A DNA stretch of 64,000 bases from Trachythela sp. YZ-2020. Its lineage: Eukaryota > Cnidaria > Anthozoa > Malacalcyonacea > Clavulariidae. The notes under the pieces were generated by a model. That model worked only from the letters and a program-made list of their open reading frames with translations. It searched no databases and was not told the DNA's origin. How positions within the stretch are numbered: the first letter of the stretch is position 1; every line of letters begins with the position of its first letter. Shown piece by piece: positions 1-12,400 of this stretch. A program made the position numbers and the translations under genes. Where the stretch lies: the NCBI GenBank assembly GCA_016169945.1, contig JADLSH010000076.1, positions 129,001 through 193,000 on the forward strand, given 5' to 3'.

Positions 1-1372
1 AGATATATTATGGAACAGTGGTGCAGCTATGTACTGTACGGAGAAAACTCTCCACAAAACGATATAAGGGAATTGTGAAGGTCACATGCAGGCGGTCACA
101 AAAAGGATTTAATGTGAAGTGCAATCCTCTTGCCTTGGCACACAGCCACCTTTTTATACCTTCGACACTCAATGGGAATAACTTCAATGAGAAGGGCTTA
201 TATGAGGCATCTGTGGTACTGAAAAAGGCTTTTCAAGATGCAGATGAGAAAGGTGAGAAATGTTTACGTAGACTGTTTTCGATTATGCTCCAAAAGTCAT
301 TGTAACAGTGTAAAATTAAAAAATAAAGTTTTCGTGTTCTGCATGTTTTTATGCTATAACTTTTCTAACACCAGAAGCAAGACAAAGTGCTATAAATGAC
401 AGTAACGATGGTGATAATGAAGAGGAGGTGCCTTCATACTGCCCATGCGGAGCAGAGAACAATCAAACGATGATTTGGTGTGATGGGAACGATAGCTGTC
501 CGCACAAGTGGTTTCACTATGAATGTGTAGGCCTCACACGAAGAAACATTCCTCTAGGAAAATGGTTTTGTTCAGGTGAGTGATTCATCACATGGGTTTA
601 TGCCAGCTGGTACTTGTACCAGCTGATCCATTATTGTAGGATAAATAAAGTCTTTATTATTAGATATATATTTATTTAATATACCGGGTGAGGCAAAAAA
701 AAGTACGACTGTTTGATTTAGTATAACTTAAAAACTAAAAGAGCTATTACACTTAAACAAGTTACTTTACATTCAGCGATGTCTAACTTAAATATTGATA
801 TGTGCCATGTGTATGTTTATGCAATATTAACCGAGATAGCTGCGTTTAAACTTCAGTAAACACTTTTGGAAGTGTCGATAATTAGCTAAAAATGGCCTAT
901 TAAATAATTTGATAACCATTAGCATTTTACGCAAGTATTCGTTTCAATTAAGTGAAGTTGAAGTTAGGAGGCCAAATGTTAGAATAAAAGAGCATATCTA
1001 TTCAAGAAACATTTCTAACTTCACTTCATTTACATAATACTTACGATAAAATGGTAACGGTTATCAAATTAGTTTAATAGGCCGTTTTTAGCTAATTCTC
1101 GACAGTTCCAAAAGTGTTTAGTCAAGTTTAAACGCAGCTATCTCAGTCAATATTGCATGAAAATGCACATGGCATATATCAAAAGTAAGTTAGACATCGC
1201 TGAATGTAAAGAAACTTATTTAAGTGTAATAGCTGTTTTCGTTTTTAAGTTATACTAAATCAAACAGTCGTACTTTTTTTTGCCCCACCCGGTATATTTA
1301 CCAAAAATTTGTCTGTTTCTCCTTTCTTCAGATCGCAAACAGGTGCAACACAAGAAGAAGAAGAAGCAGTAG
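1..1372 (+). CDS. PHD-finger protein, 3' end (three exons, 5' end outside the window)
   Basis: The last three exons of a spliced gene. Exons are 1-252, 375-575 and 1332-1372, with GT-AG borders and matching phase-1 junctions. Exon 1 encodes a basic segment I do not recognise. Exon 2 encodes an acidic linker and then a PHD finger: Cys pair CPCG, WCDG, CPHKWFHYECVG and a final KWFC, the usual C4HC3 spacing. Exon 3 adds only a short tail of five lysines and the stop. PHD fingers generally read histone H3 tails, so a chromatin role is likely but inferred. No stop or frameshift is seen, making this the best host-gene candidate here. The last intron holds a foldback MITE. A domesticated transposon protein with a PHD finger is an alternative. 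Confidence 0.75.
684..1292. mobile_element. Palindromic (foldback) MITE, TA target duplication
   Basis: A 609-bp element whose two halves are inverted copies. It starts CCGGGTGAGGCAAAAAAAAG and ends with the near-perfect reverse complement, flanked by TA on both sides. The arms extend for most of the length with scattered mismatches. There is no ORF of note. It lies inside the last intron of the PHD gene. TA duplication and full palindromy suggest a Tc1/mariner-type non-autonomous element. Confidence 0.85.
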
Positions 1373-2166
1373 ACATAATACAGGACAAGAAATAAAAGAC
1401 AAAACAATTCCAGAAGAAGAACATCTTGCAAAACCAAAGATTTGAGTTAATAACAGTCAACGTGATGTTTCAACTCAAATTTGGGATGTTTTTTCTCTAA
1501 CAGACCAGTAAAGAGATTTTGTAGAAAATTTGATGTAAAAAGTTCCTAATGAAAACTATTTAATTTAATTGGAGCTTTTGGCTGCCAGACTGCAGCCTTC
1601 AATAGGATAGTGAAAATGAAATATAAAACCATATATACATACAAATATTGTGGAATGGCAATAGACTAATCTGATGTTATTTTAACCTGACCCTAATCCT
1701 TGCAACCGAAAGCTCTAATTAATTAAATATTTGGTCAGAGAACGTTTGTCTTTTCATTACGACTTTATGTATAATCCTGGCCGCGCTTCATAAATTGTTT
1801 TGTAACAAGTTCAGTTGAATGTCCTGGGACGACAGGGCCGGAGGAGTTCACCATGCCTTTTCCCCCCGGACCATATGGGGACCATTTCCCGGACCCCACA
1901 CCATGTCTTTTTTCCCCGGACTGTACAAAGTGAATTCCCCCCGGTATGCCCAAAGTGGGGCGGGGTTCAAATGAATGGTGTATAATGACTGCATTAGTAG
2001 CCTTTTATGGGTGATGAGCCTGCTAATAATTATGGAGGCATGTGACCCGTTTCACTTTTTCAGGGCATTTCCACATCATTTATTGATCCTGAAAAGAGGA
2101 CTTATGGGACTAGAGGTGTAGGTTCATTTTGCCCTAAGAAAGGGCCAGGGCTGTCGTGAAAAATCC
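1373..2166. other. Non-coding stretch after the PHD gene
   Basis: No convincing gene. Positions 1800-1960 are unusually GC-rich with repeated CCCCGGAC-like blocks, which produces a shadow ORF on the minus strand. The rest is AT-rich. Confidence 0.5.
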
Positions 2167-2200
2167 CCTCCCCACATCACTTTTCTAATGGTCCATCCCT
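2167..2200. repeat. Lone terminal repeat of the element 3 family
   Basis: The stretch containing CATCACTTTTCTAATGGTCC closely matches the right terminal inverted repeat of the 8.5-kb element at 39640-48118 and is likewise followed by TA. No matching left end is seen in the preceding 2 kb, so this is a solo end or a decayed MITE of that family. Confidence 0.6.
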
Positions 2201-3107
2201 TATTAAACTGGTAAGCTTTTGCAGTATACTGATATATTATTCATATATCGCCATTTAAATACGAGGTTATTAAAGAGCTCCTCGAATTTAATGTCTTATC
2301 CTGGCCGCATATCTTGCATACTTTAGTTTATGTTTATTTTTGTATTTCGAAAATATATATTTGCCTCTATCCCCCAACCTGCGGGGATGCATGGGTCCCT
2401 AATAATTTCGAATGTGCTCATTGACAAGCCAGCTAAAATTCACTTTTTAAATTTTAGAAACTTTCTTGCGACTATCAAGGTTACAAGTTCAAGTCATGTC
2501 ATTGCTACAGCATACAAACTGGAAACCCTTGAGGGCATTATTCGTTTTTGGGAACCAAACCTAACTCGGCAGTTGTCAACTAGTTTACCGGCAGGGTCTG
2601 GAATAAATAGGCTGCTTGAATGAAAAGTGTTTAAATTTATAACACAATAACATCAGCGCTTCTACGGTGCAGAAATGTCGCTGTTGTGAAAATAGGTGCT
2701 GTTATGATCTTATTAATTAATCAGGGAGTTAATCTGTATCCTGACTAACAAATCTTAGAATGTATATTATAGTGTTATTTAGATCAGAGAGAACGCATCC
2801 TCAGAACCCCTGAATGTTCAATGGGATATTGTAATGCGATGCGAAGAAAAACGGGTGTACAAAATGCGTGGTTCAATAGAACTCCGCATCAGTATCAAAA
2901 TCCAAGGAGAATTACCGCGTCAAGATTGTCTATTACAGTGGCGAGAAAACAATTGGGTGCAGACGAAATAGCAATAACCAAGAGTGCCAGGAACAAGTTA
3001 GCTGAAGCACACGTGAGGTTGCCGTCAAAAGAATTTGATTTTCTATAACTGGTGCAGTATTATAGCACTTGATGTTTGGGATATGCAGAACTATTCTGTT
3101 TGATTAA
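2201..3107. other. No recognisable feature
   Basis: Short open frames at 2330-2623 and 2821-3048 (+) show no domain I recognise and no splice context; I treat them as chance ORFs. Confidence 0.45.
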
Positions 3108-3411
3108 GGCCAATTAAAAAAAGTTGTTAGTTTTTCGCCCCTGAAAAAGTGGACACCCGAAATATATATTTTTTATTATTAAATCGGAAGTAGTCGGAAA
3201 CCGAACGTTGGCGGCCATATTGTTTCAACATGCCTTTCGTTTTCGTACGTTGTCTTGACTGTGACTATTTCTTGCACAGACAAAATGTGGGAAATGGATT
3301 TATGGAAAACAACATTTTAACCCGTTTTTAAAAGGGGAAATAAATAATAACCCCCCCCCCCATGTTTTTCAAAAAATCTGATGAAAAACTAAAAACTTTT
3401 TTTAATTGGGC
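3108..3411. mobile_element. Short MITE with about 30-bp inverted ends
   Basis: The left end GGCCAATTAAAAAAAGTTGT and the right end are inverted copies with few mismatches, flanked on both sides by TAA. Length 304 bp; the interior includes a poly-C run near 3350-3360. A 3-bp TWA duplication is typical of PIF/Harbinger-type elements. It contains no gene. Confidence 0.7.
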
Positions 3412-3847
3412 TAAAGCAATGAGAATATTATATAAATATTTTAAGAGAGGAACATACTATTGTTATGCAAACAGAGCTGCAGGGACGCCGAAGCGATGTT
3501 AGGGCAGGGGGGAGGGGCAATGGGAACATAAGAGCAGTCGAGAAAATATTTTCTAGTTTACAGTTCTTTTCTCTTCTCTTTGGCAGTTTTATTATTGTTT
3601 CATTTATATTAAAAGGGCACTTTTTCCCGCCCACCCCCCTTTAGGAAAGGGTAGGAGGGGCGCTTGTCCTCCCCCCTCTCCAGCGTCTCTGCAGGGCTGC
3701 CACAATTATCTCATTAAAATTGAAGGTTACCCATCTCAACTTCGACAATACAATAAAATATTATAATTTGTTTCTGTTTTATAATTCTAATTTCTTGTTA
3801 CTGTTTGTTGTTAAATTATACAATCTTTACTGTAATTTATTGTTAAC

Positions 3848-4890
3848 TTTCGACGTTTTGCTATTCGTAAAGATATTGAAGACAGTGACATTTTGAGAGA
3901 GAAAATACATGCTACAATTGTCAGAATTGATTCTACAGTGAGTTCTACTAACCTATCATCATCACCAAGTCCAGAGGGAACCCAAGAGGTAGGCAATAAT
4001 CATAACTCTAGTACTTTAAGTCATACTAAGCCAAAATAAAGCTACCAAGATTAAGTTTGAAGAAATTTAAAGGAAATATTAAGGAATGGACTCCATTCAG
4101 TTACACTTCAGCTATTCATGAGAATCCAGACCTAAGTGACATTGACAAATTTAACTATTTGAACTCCCTACTTGAAGTATCAGCTGCAGAAGCAATTTCT
4201 GGGTTGAAAATAACATCAGCAAACTACCAGGAGGCTGTTGAAGTACTGAATCAGAGGTTTGGCAACAAACAACAGATTATTAATTCACACATGGACAGTC
4301 TTCAATTACCTGCGGTTACAAGCCTCCATGATGTTCAAAGTATAAGACGAGACTGGGAGTTGAGACTGAGTCCTATGGAGATCTGATGATTTCTATTTTG
4401 ATGCAAAGACTACCACCTGGATTGTGTATTATTGCAACAAAGAAGATGCAAGATGAAGGATGGTCCTTGGATAAACTTTTGACACTCTTTCAACAAGAAG
4501 TTGAAGGTCAAATCTACAATATTCATCACCAGCATCGAAGTCGAGTAACCAACGAAATAGACCTGCTTCAGCATCTACTCTTCTATCTGGAAATCATGAC
4601 ACTACCTGTTCTTATTGTCAAGGGAAGCACTTATCGGCAAACTGTAAGACAGTGACCAGTGTGATGCAAGGAAATATATTTTGGAACAAAGTGGACAGTG
4701 TTTTGTATGCCTGAAGAGAAACCACATTAGTAGAGTTGCTGAACGAGGTAAAAAGGTAACTACAATTCGATGTCCTATACAGAAGCTTTATCCAATTGAA
4801 TTCAGCGATCGAGACAATCGGGAATTTGAACAGAAAGAAGACAAAACAGTCGAACTTCCGTTTAACGAAAGGGCCCATAACTACTAGAAG
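3848..4890 (+). pseudogene. BEL/Pao retrotransposon gag relic (DUF1759-like)
   Basis: Broken gag-like region of an LTR retrotransposon. The segment at 4042-4386 resembles the Pao gag domain PF03564 (motifs KLPRLSLKKFKGN, WTPFSYTSAIHENP and NYLNSLL, ending near NQRFG). It continues in another frame at 4386-4655 and again at 4681-4887, where CFVCLKRNH looks like the start of a zinc knuckle. At least two frame changes are present and no protease or RT follows, so the element is truncated. A second, larger BEL/Pao copy lies on the minus strand at 24956-33808. Such gag proteins form the cytoplasmic particle in which reverse transcription occurs. Confidence 0.75.
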
Positions 4891-4973
4891 TCAACATGCA
4901 GCAGCAATCAAGGCTACCGAAAGGCAAAGGGAACTGATAAACATCAGTTGATCACAATTATAGGTGATCAACG

Positions 4974-5290
4974 GGGGGAGTGTGCTATACTATGTTATTT
5001 AGTTACTTTATTTGGAACACTGATCTCTATATTTTTATGAACAGACAGATAATTGAGTCACATGCTTTATATTATTGTTAAAGTTTACAAGATGGCGGAA
5101 CAATGTAGAAATCTATATTATTTGTGTTTGTGAGCGAAAAAGAGAGTTAAACATGTAAATATTTTCCTATTTTAAATTACACAATTTATCATAATATTGT
5201 CGACTCTTAATTAAAGAGAATTCAGCTATAAAACAAACGTAATTACTCCCCCCTCCTCGGGAAGGTCCGCTGTGTCAAAAGAATACAAAT
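4974..5290 (+). repeat. Polypurine tract and probable BEL/Pao 3' LTR
   Basis: The purine run GGGGGGAG ends at 4980 and is followed directly by TGTGCTATACTATG, the expected 5' edge of a retroviral-type LTR. The downstream edge is not certain; I place it loosely near 5290. No second LTR was found upstream. Confidence 0.45.
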
Positions 5291-6225
5291 ATCCCCTACA
5301 CAGGCATTAACTTAGTGTTGTCAATTGCCTGTGTATGCCCGCACTCCCCCCGTTGCGGGAAGACATTGATAGGTGCATAACTGCCCCTTGAACAGCTCTG
5401 GTTATTGCCTCTTCCCAACCACGTTCGCCACTCGCCATGATTAATCGATTTAAAGAATATTAAAATATGTAAAAAGCTTGCCATTGAGAGCGCTTGAAGA
5501 AGAGATTCATAGTTTAATTTGGCGGGTTTCGAATCATTCCCATGAACCGGAGGTTTATGACCGGAAGCTCATACGCACTATGTACTAATTGATTTTTGGA
5601 CAGTTTTGAATTTTTGGACAGATGGTGCACCGCGCAATTGCATTATATGAAATGACTTTTCGGCTTTTTAAAATAAAAATAAAAATTTCATTATATCAAA
5701 TCATGAATCAACTGAAAAGTAATTATTTGATATCATAGTGTAACGCCTTAACGTTATATGAAATAAGGAATTGCGCAAATGCTTATGATTTTAAATAACG
5801 ATTTTGTCGAAATTGCATTGTATCATATCATGACTTAACGGAAATTCATTGTATGATATAACGACTAATGCTAATCAACATGATATCAAATCATGAATTA
5901 GCCGTGTTAGTCATGATTTGATATAATATATATTCGTTAATAAATTATTTGTATATAATGACATTTTTGGTCATGATGTGATATAATTAACGTTAAATAA
6001 TTTTTGGACACATGGCATTCCATAAATCTTTGAGTGATCTATTTTGGTGTCAAATAATGAATTGTTTCATTCGTGTAATGGTAAGAATATTTTCATTCTG
6101 TGAAATTTCACAAGGTGCCTGTTACATCTACAGTCCTGAAAACAGGGAGACATTATTTAGTGCTTAGCCTACAGTAAGTAACAACCTTATCCCATTTTTA
6201 TATATTATTTATGTAGATTAACTGG
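5291..6225. other. AT-rich repeats, no gene
   Basis: Contains short scattered direct and inverted motifs (ATTTTTGGACA at about 5595, 5612 and 6000; TGATATCAAATCATGA and its complement around 5880-5940). This may be an eroded MITE. No coding feature. Confidence 0.4.
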
Positions 6226-6500
6226 CAGTACCCTACCACTGATGAGTAAAATCATCTGGACAGAGTAAAATACTAAAATATGGTGCAATGCCAACTAGTG
6301 GGTGAATAATAGTCACTGGCAGATAGTTTTGGTAATGCATTACCTGACAGTATCCTACCACTGATGAGTAAAATCATCTGGACAGAGTAAAATACTAGGG
6401 TGCAAGCCAACTCACTGACAGATAGTTTTGTTGATCCATTAACTGGCATGTCTATACCACTGGCAAGTAGAATCATTAGGCAGATTAAACACTAGGTACT
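6226..6500. repeat. Tandem repeat, about 2.5 units of roughly 100-120 bp
   Basis: The block CACTGATGAGTAAAATCATC followed by TGGACAGAGTAAAATACTA occurs at about 6237 and 6359, and a diverged third copy starts near 6457. The sequence after it, with ACATTGCCGGCTAATGGGTT, resembles 21058-21080, suggesting a dispersed family. Confidence 0.65.
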
Positions 6501-7097
6501 ATTGGGTGTATACGGGCACATTGCCGGCTAATGGGTTAATTAAAGGACAGACAATGACTTATTTAACTATTGCTGCTGGAGGAGTATGCTGTAAATCCAC
6601 ACTTGTAAGCTTGATCTGTCTTTGACAATCTACTGTATACTCCTGAAATGTACATACAGTATATCACAAGAATACAATATGTCATTTTATGTAACAACTT
6701 TTTAACTTAAGTCTTAACATACCTATCAATATCTGATACTTCATCCCGAATAAGAGAGGGAACACTACCATAAGGAATAAGAGATCGCCTGATAGGTCTC
6801 ACAGGTGTAGAGTGGATAACAGGGTCTGATTGAGAAAGCATGATTAATTGAGATTAGCAAATTAACTGTGGCTTTTCTCAGCCATTCCAACCAGATCTTT
6901 TTGCACCAGCCATTGATTATAAACGTCCATTCGTAGGCCAATGCGGTGTACTTCAATGCTTAGTTTTGGCCTGCCGCGCTTTGGCAACGAAGGCGACGCC
7001 ATATATGTAAATTTCATTGTGTTTGTCTCGAAATATAACACACTCTAATTCGAAGTATTATTATACTTGGTGGAATATTATAAAATATACGATTTGC
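6501..7097. other. No recognisable feature
   Basis: AT-rich sequence with only short ORFs. The minus-strand ORF at 6765-6956 has no recognised domain. Confidence 0.4.
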
Positions 7098-7374
7098 AGC
7101 AAGGATTGACAATCAAATCTTGGGTTTCGACTACCTGCATGAAGTTGTTAGTTTGCTACAATCGCATTTGTTTAGCATTATTATTGATGAGACAACAGAT
7201 TTGAGTACTCTAAAGCAGATCACTATTTTAGCTACATATTTTGACATGAACTCTTTTAATTCAAAATATCATTTAGTGGATATGGTTGAGGTCGAAGATG
7301 GCACTGCATGTGGAATCTATTCTGCAATGACAAATCAGATGAGTTGTTATATCTGTAATAAGATTTTTGCCTAA
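7098..7374 (+). pseudogene. hAT transposase fragment
   Basis: A 92-codon remnant of the catalytic core of a hAT transposase. The motif FSIIIDETTDLSTLKQITIL matches FSLIIDETTDKSTTSQLAIL of the longer hAT gene at 60607-63998; this block carries the first catalytic Asp in hAT proteins. Both ends are lost. It sits about 50 bp before the left end of element 1. Confidence 0.75.
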
Positions 7375-7477
7375 CTCAACCATGTGACATAGGCAATTTT
7401 ATTCCGATATGGCAGATGGCAATAGTACGGTGGCCCACAAGGGTCATGGCAAATTTACTAAATTAACGGCACAACTA

Positions 7478-7765
7478 TGCTATTTTACGGCACGAACATG
7501 CTATTTTACGGCACGAACATACTATTTTACGGCACAATCACGCTAAATCCCACTGCACAACCACGCTAAATCCCACGGCACAACCACGCTAAATCCCACA
7601 GCAAAACCACGTTAAATCTCACAGCACAACCACGCTAAATTCCACGGCACAACCACGCTAAATTCCACGGCACAACCACGCTAAATCCCACGGCACAACC
7701 ACGCTAAACCTCACGGCACAGCCACGCCAAATCTCACAGCACAGCCAACCCTAAATCTCACGGCG
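7478..7765 (+). repeat. Subterminal tandem array of element 1
   Basis: About 12 units of 20-26 bp. The first three read like TATTTTACGGCACGAACA; the next nine or so read CACGGCACAACCACGCTAAA with small variations. The array stops just before the integrase gene. Element 2 has an analogous array with a different unit. Such arrays are often transposase-binding sites; that is inference here. Confidence 0.85.
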
Positions 7766-7834
7766 GAAATAAGTAGAAATACGTGCGGAAAAAGAAACGC
7801 GCAGCGGAGGTAAAACAAGATATTGATATTAAAA

Positions 7835-8826
7835 ATGGCGGATTACGAAGAAGAAAAAATCGAATACTTGTTTTATAAAGGATATAGTTATGAAGAAATT
7901 GTTGGATTTCTGTCAGTGGATTTTGGAATTCAAATGAGTTTAAGCACATTGAAGAGGAGGCTTAAGCACATGAATTTATCGCGAAAAAATGTAAATTATG
8001 ATATCAATGTAGTGAGACAAGTGATTCAAGAACTTTTAGACGGACCAGGTTCCAGCGTTGGTTATCGCTCAATTTGGCATACCCTCAAACTAAGAGGTAT
8101 AATTGTTCCTCGTCTTGTTGTTCAACAGTTAATGCAAGAACTTGATCCAGAAGGAGTTCAGGCGAGGAAAGCGCATAGGCTACGGCGGCGACAGTACCAT
8201 TCTCCTGGCCCAAATAGTGCATGGCATGCCGATGGATACGACAAATTAAAACCATACGGTTTTCCCATCCATGGATGTATCGATGGCTTCAGTCGAAAAG
8301 TTATCTGGCTGTATGTGATGCGGTCCAACAACTATCCCGACAATATTGCCGCATACTATCTCAATTCTGTAAAAGAGCTTGGTGTCCACGTAAACTCAAC
8401 ACCGACTTAGGGACCGAAAATGGCACTATGGCTGGTATTCACTGTTTTTTTCTGAATGATGAGGACTCGCACCAGTATGTTGCCTCACCGAGAAATCAAA
8501 GAATCGAGTCATGGTCGGCTTTTCTAAGAAAAAACTGGAGTAATTGGTGGATAAATTTTTTCAGAGATTTAATTGAAAGAGAAAAATGACCCCATTCAAA
8601 GAGTGACCCCATTCAAAGAGAATGCATGTGGTTCTGCTTTTCAAATTTAATTCAAACTAATTTAGACGAGGTTAAAGAATCCTGGAACACCCATTATATA
8701 CGCAAATCTAGACATGACACTATTTGTGGGAGACCAAATGCAATATATTCCTTGCCGGAGGCCCATGGGGGGATTAGTGGACTAATTGTTGATGTTACGG
8801 ATAATGAATTGGCATATGCAAATTAA
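7835..8826 (+). pseudogene. DDE (rve-type) integrase of element 1, broken
   Basis: Homologous along its whole length to the intact integrase of element 2. It starts at an ATG in good context (AAAATGGCG). The order is an N-terminal helix-turn-helix-like region (MSLSTLKRRLKHMNL), a basic linker (RRRQY), then the catalytic core with WHADGYDKLKPYG (first D), TDLGTENG (second D) and NQRIESWSAFLRK (E). The first D precedes a frame change near 8395. Near 8587-8622 a 17-bp tandem duplication of TGACCCCATTCAAAGAG creates a stop and shifts frame; the tail (ECMWFCFSNLIQ, WNTHYIRKSRHDT) resumes at 8626. The intron of the element 2 gene is absent, since the reading frame runs straight through the HADG-YDKL junction. 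Confidence 0.85.
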
Positions 8827-9392
8827 AATCTGATAGAAAGGGACGACGAAAACGAGTATCATGACTACTTCTGTTATGTTATGAATACTCTAAATCTCCA
8901 TCAGCCTGGACACTGGAGGGAAGCGCTGCAACTATATGAAAATTTAACCTCAATTGCAGTTAATGGAATGTAACACAACTTATGTCACACCAGGAATTAA
9001 ACAATAACAAAAGCCTGCAATGCATGATCCTGACACTAATCTTTTAACACAACGTTATAACAGATTAGATATTCCAAACTTTTTAGAAAGGTTTTGTAAT
9101 TACTTTGAATTGTAACACAACTTGTTAAACAACTGTATAGTCCTAAAGACTAAAATATAGTTGTATGGTTAAAAACTAAATCAAGCTTTGGAAACAACTA
9201 AATTTCAATATTTCAAGCCAAACTATGAACTCAAAGCAATGTAAAGTGTTCATTAAATGTAAAATAGTCATCATAGTTAATCGACTTCATATTATACAAG
9301 CATGCGTCACAGGTTAGGTGAGTGAACTATCGCTTTGCAAATGCTTGTGATTTGCTTATGGCTACTAAAAAAAATGCTTGAAACTGGCATTG
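8827..9392. other. Spacer between convergent 3' ends of element 1
   Basis: 566 bp of AT-rich sequence between the integrase stop and the HECT stop. GTAACACAACTT occurs twice (about 8970 and 9112). No gene is seen; it presumably holds both 3' UTRs. Confidence 0.5.
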
Positions 9393-9493
9393 CTATTCAT
9401 ATGAAAAACTGGAAGAGGTAACAACACGACCACAAGCACCAACGGTTGGAAAACACATGGTGTGATTTGGATTTCGATTTATACAATTGTGAT

Positions 9494-12400
9494 CAGGGCG
9501 CTTATATACTGGGCGGCGCAACGAAGATAGGAAAACTGATCGACGTGTGATGCGGGGCCTGGTGACGAAAAACTTTTTTACCGGCCAGCAGTTGACTTTA
9601 AGAATAACATTAGTCTATTCCTTGACAACCGTTGCTACATGTAGGTACAAACAAACATGGAGGCGGCCAGGCGAGGTGTTAAAGATGAGCTTTTACAGGC
9701 GTTTTTGCAGCATGTTTAACATTCGGTTGAAGTTTATTTGTGGTGGCAGAAATTGAGAAAGATCCGCGGAAGGAGGTAATTGGTTTCGAAAGGGAATCCC
9801 CTGTAGTGTCTGACCACTATATCTTTATAAACAGTCGTGGGAGAAAATGATTTTTCAGTTTCATGATGGCATGATGCCAGTAAAAAGTGAGATATATCGA
9901 AGTTTTAATAAGATCAATTATGGCAACAGGTTTTTCAGCACTTTTGGTCTTCAAAGATATTCTCTTCATTTGCAAGTAATTTCCAATTTGTGCCTTCAAC
10001 AAAAAATTGAACCAGTTTGCCAGAATTTTACATACTGTACATTTGTAAAAGCTCATCTTTGAATGCCTAACAAAATTCTCATATTTGTTGGTGATTTATG
10101 GTCAAGAAGTGTTTGCAAAAAGGTACTAGAGAATTCAACATGGAACTATTGTGGACATTAATTTTGCACTAACCTTAAAACTTTCCCAAAAAATACAAGC
10201 CTATGCCAACTTGTTAACTCTTTCTAAACGGTAGCGTCGAATATCAATCGCCAACGAATGATGACTTTGAGCGCTTGTATCTTTGGCGCCCCTCACCCAA
10301 AACGGACGAAAATACCACCAATCGATCACCAATCGATTCAGCAAACACACCTGTTCTTGACCAATGCCAAACAAATCGCAAAACACATTGTTTTACAGAT
10401 CTCCGTGAGTTTTAACACCTTTGTAATCTGATATTTATTATTATCGTAAACTAATTATATATTCAGTACCTTTGGTCGATTATAACTTCTGTTTTAAAAA
10501 CCGTGTGATCTTCGCTAATACACGGTTTTATAGAGCATTAAAAACTGTACATACTGACCAACTTGCAAAGAAACACAATAAAAATTGACAAAGTTACCGC
10601 GAAATTTGAAATGTAGCGTACGGGTCAAACCGGAATTTCAGACAAAAACAACCGGAAAAGGCCCAAACACAAACAAAGACTGTTGCTATGGTTTTTTAAG
10701 TGGCCGGAATGAATTCCCCAGGGTACAATACCCTATATAAGATCAAAATAAATATTTCTAAAAGCCGTATCGCAGCCAAGTTTTACCAAATAAAGACACA
10801 GATAAAAAGCTAAATTTCGACCATTAGAAGTCTGTCGATATAATAAACATATGAGAAGATATTAAAGATTGTTTGAGTTGAACTGAAGTATGACTGGAGG
10901 TACGTTTGGGATTAAACTTTTAGTATTTTTGATTCTGTAATGTTTAGTCGGCAAAATAGCCCACTGTTAAAAAGCTTATTTTGTAAGGATTCCAATGGTG
11001 TTAATTTCATTGCCAGGGGGTAAATATTTTGCAAAGGAGATCGTACTCAAAGTGCTCTTGCGACAACTTGCGACAACATAATTAAAATGCGACCGACCAG
11101 AAAGAGTTAAAGAACTTTATATTCCTATTCTGGAATAAGTGTAGCACACACACACACTTGATATAATAGACTTCAATACAACTACAGTACACAAAAAGGT
11201 TGGACTAATTTGTAAGCTTGGAAAATTTCTAAGGTTGGACTTTTTATTGAATATTCCAAAACTACATAATTACATCTGGAAAACCCATATAGATTCCATG
11301 TAATGTTCCTAAAAATTATGTATCAGTATTTCAAATCCAAGCATGCGCTCCCCCATTTTCTAAGATGGAGAACAAAAGGGAGGGAGAATTATCCATTGTC
11401 ATGGACAGTAGCCGACATGGATGAGCAAGGAGGTAGTGGTTTCCTATTAAGTCTCTGAAAGAAAGCAAATTAATTCAGTTGCCACGTTTTTTTCCTGGTA
11501 TGAAAGCTTGATATCATATTAAATTAAGCGAACTGGCATTAACTTTCAGCCAACAAAAGTAGGGTTGGATATGTTGCAACCAAATATTTTTAATGTGTCC
11601 ACCACTGTATGGGGACAACTTGACCTTAATCTAATTTCTAGCACTTTTCATTACTGTTACAGTAGCTGTATGTATTTTGAATGATCTACTCCTGGGGAAT
11701 GGATAATATACAAATGCCTGTGCACAGTCCAGTGGGACTTGGATTTGACATACACAAAATTATCTTTACATACTGTATAGTAACATGCTGTAGGCCAGTG
11801 TAGGGTCATAGTAGCCCAGCAAATACACTGTTTAGCTCACAAAAATAACTGTAAAACAATTGAAAAGATGCTTGTCAACAGAGGTGGAAAGTCTGGACTA
11901 GGGCATATACTCTAGTTTTGTTATTGCTCATCAGTTAATTATTAACTTTACAAATTTCTGTGAAACGTTTTCTGCAAAAGTTCAGATCCAAAAATATTTC
12001 TGGGAACTAGATTCCCAGGATCCCATACTTTTTCCACCCCTGCTTGTCAAGAAATAATCTCAACAAACATGAATGTGGCATTATTTAAAACTGAATCAGA
12101 ATGCTTGTCATTCAAAAATGTCAACAAATGCATAGTCGACAATCACTGAACAAAATGCTCACTATCTACATTGTACAATGGGCATGGTATGTCATGGGTA
12201 TGGCATGTCATGTTTTTAATTTGTGGGTTTTTAAATTAACAACTGGAATATTAACCACTCCACAATATAGTAAGGCATGACATAATGCTGATTGCTGACT
12301 TCCATGGATTGGTTTACGTGCAGACAGGGGGGCTATCGGTGTATTAACTAACCAACTTTTTAAATCCATTTATCGAAACCTGGAAAAAAATTATAAGAGA

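Noticed and set aside
1765..1953. Gly/Pro-rich minus-strand ORF
   Set aside because: Produced by a GC-rich stretch with simple repeats; no start context, splice sites or family similarity.
9817..10386. ORFs inside the 3.7-kb hAT-type element as a transposase
   Set aside because: None has BED, hAT catalytic or dimerisation motifs; overlapping ORFs on both strands suggest chance.
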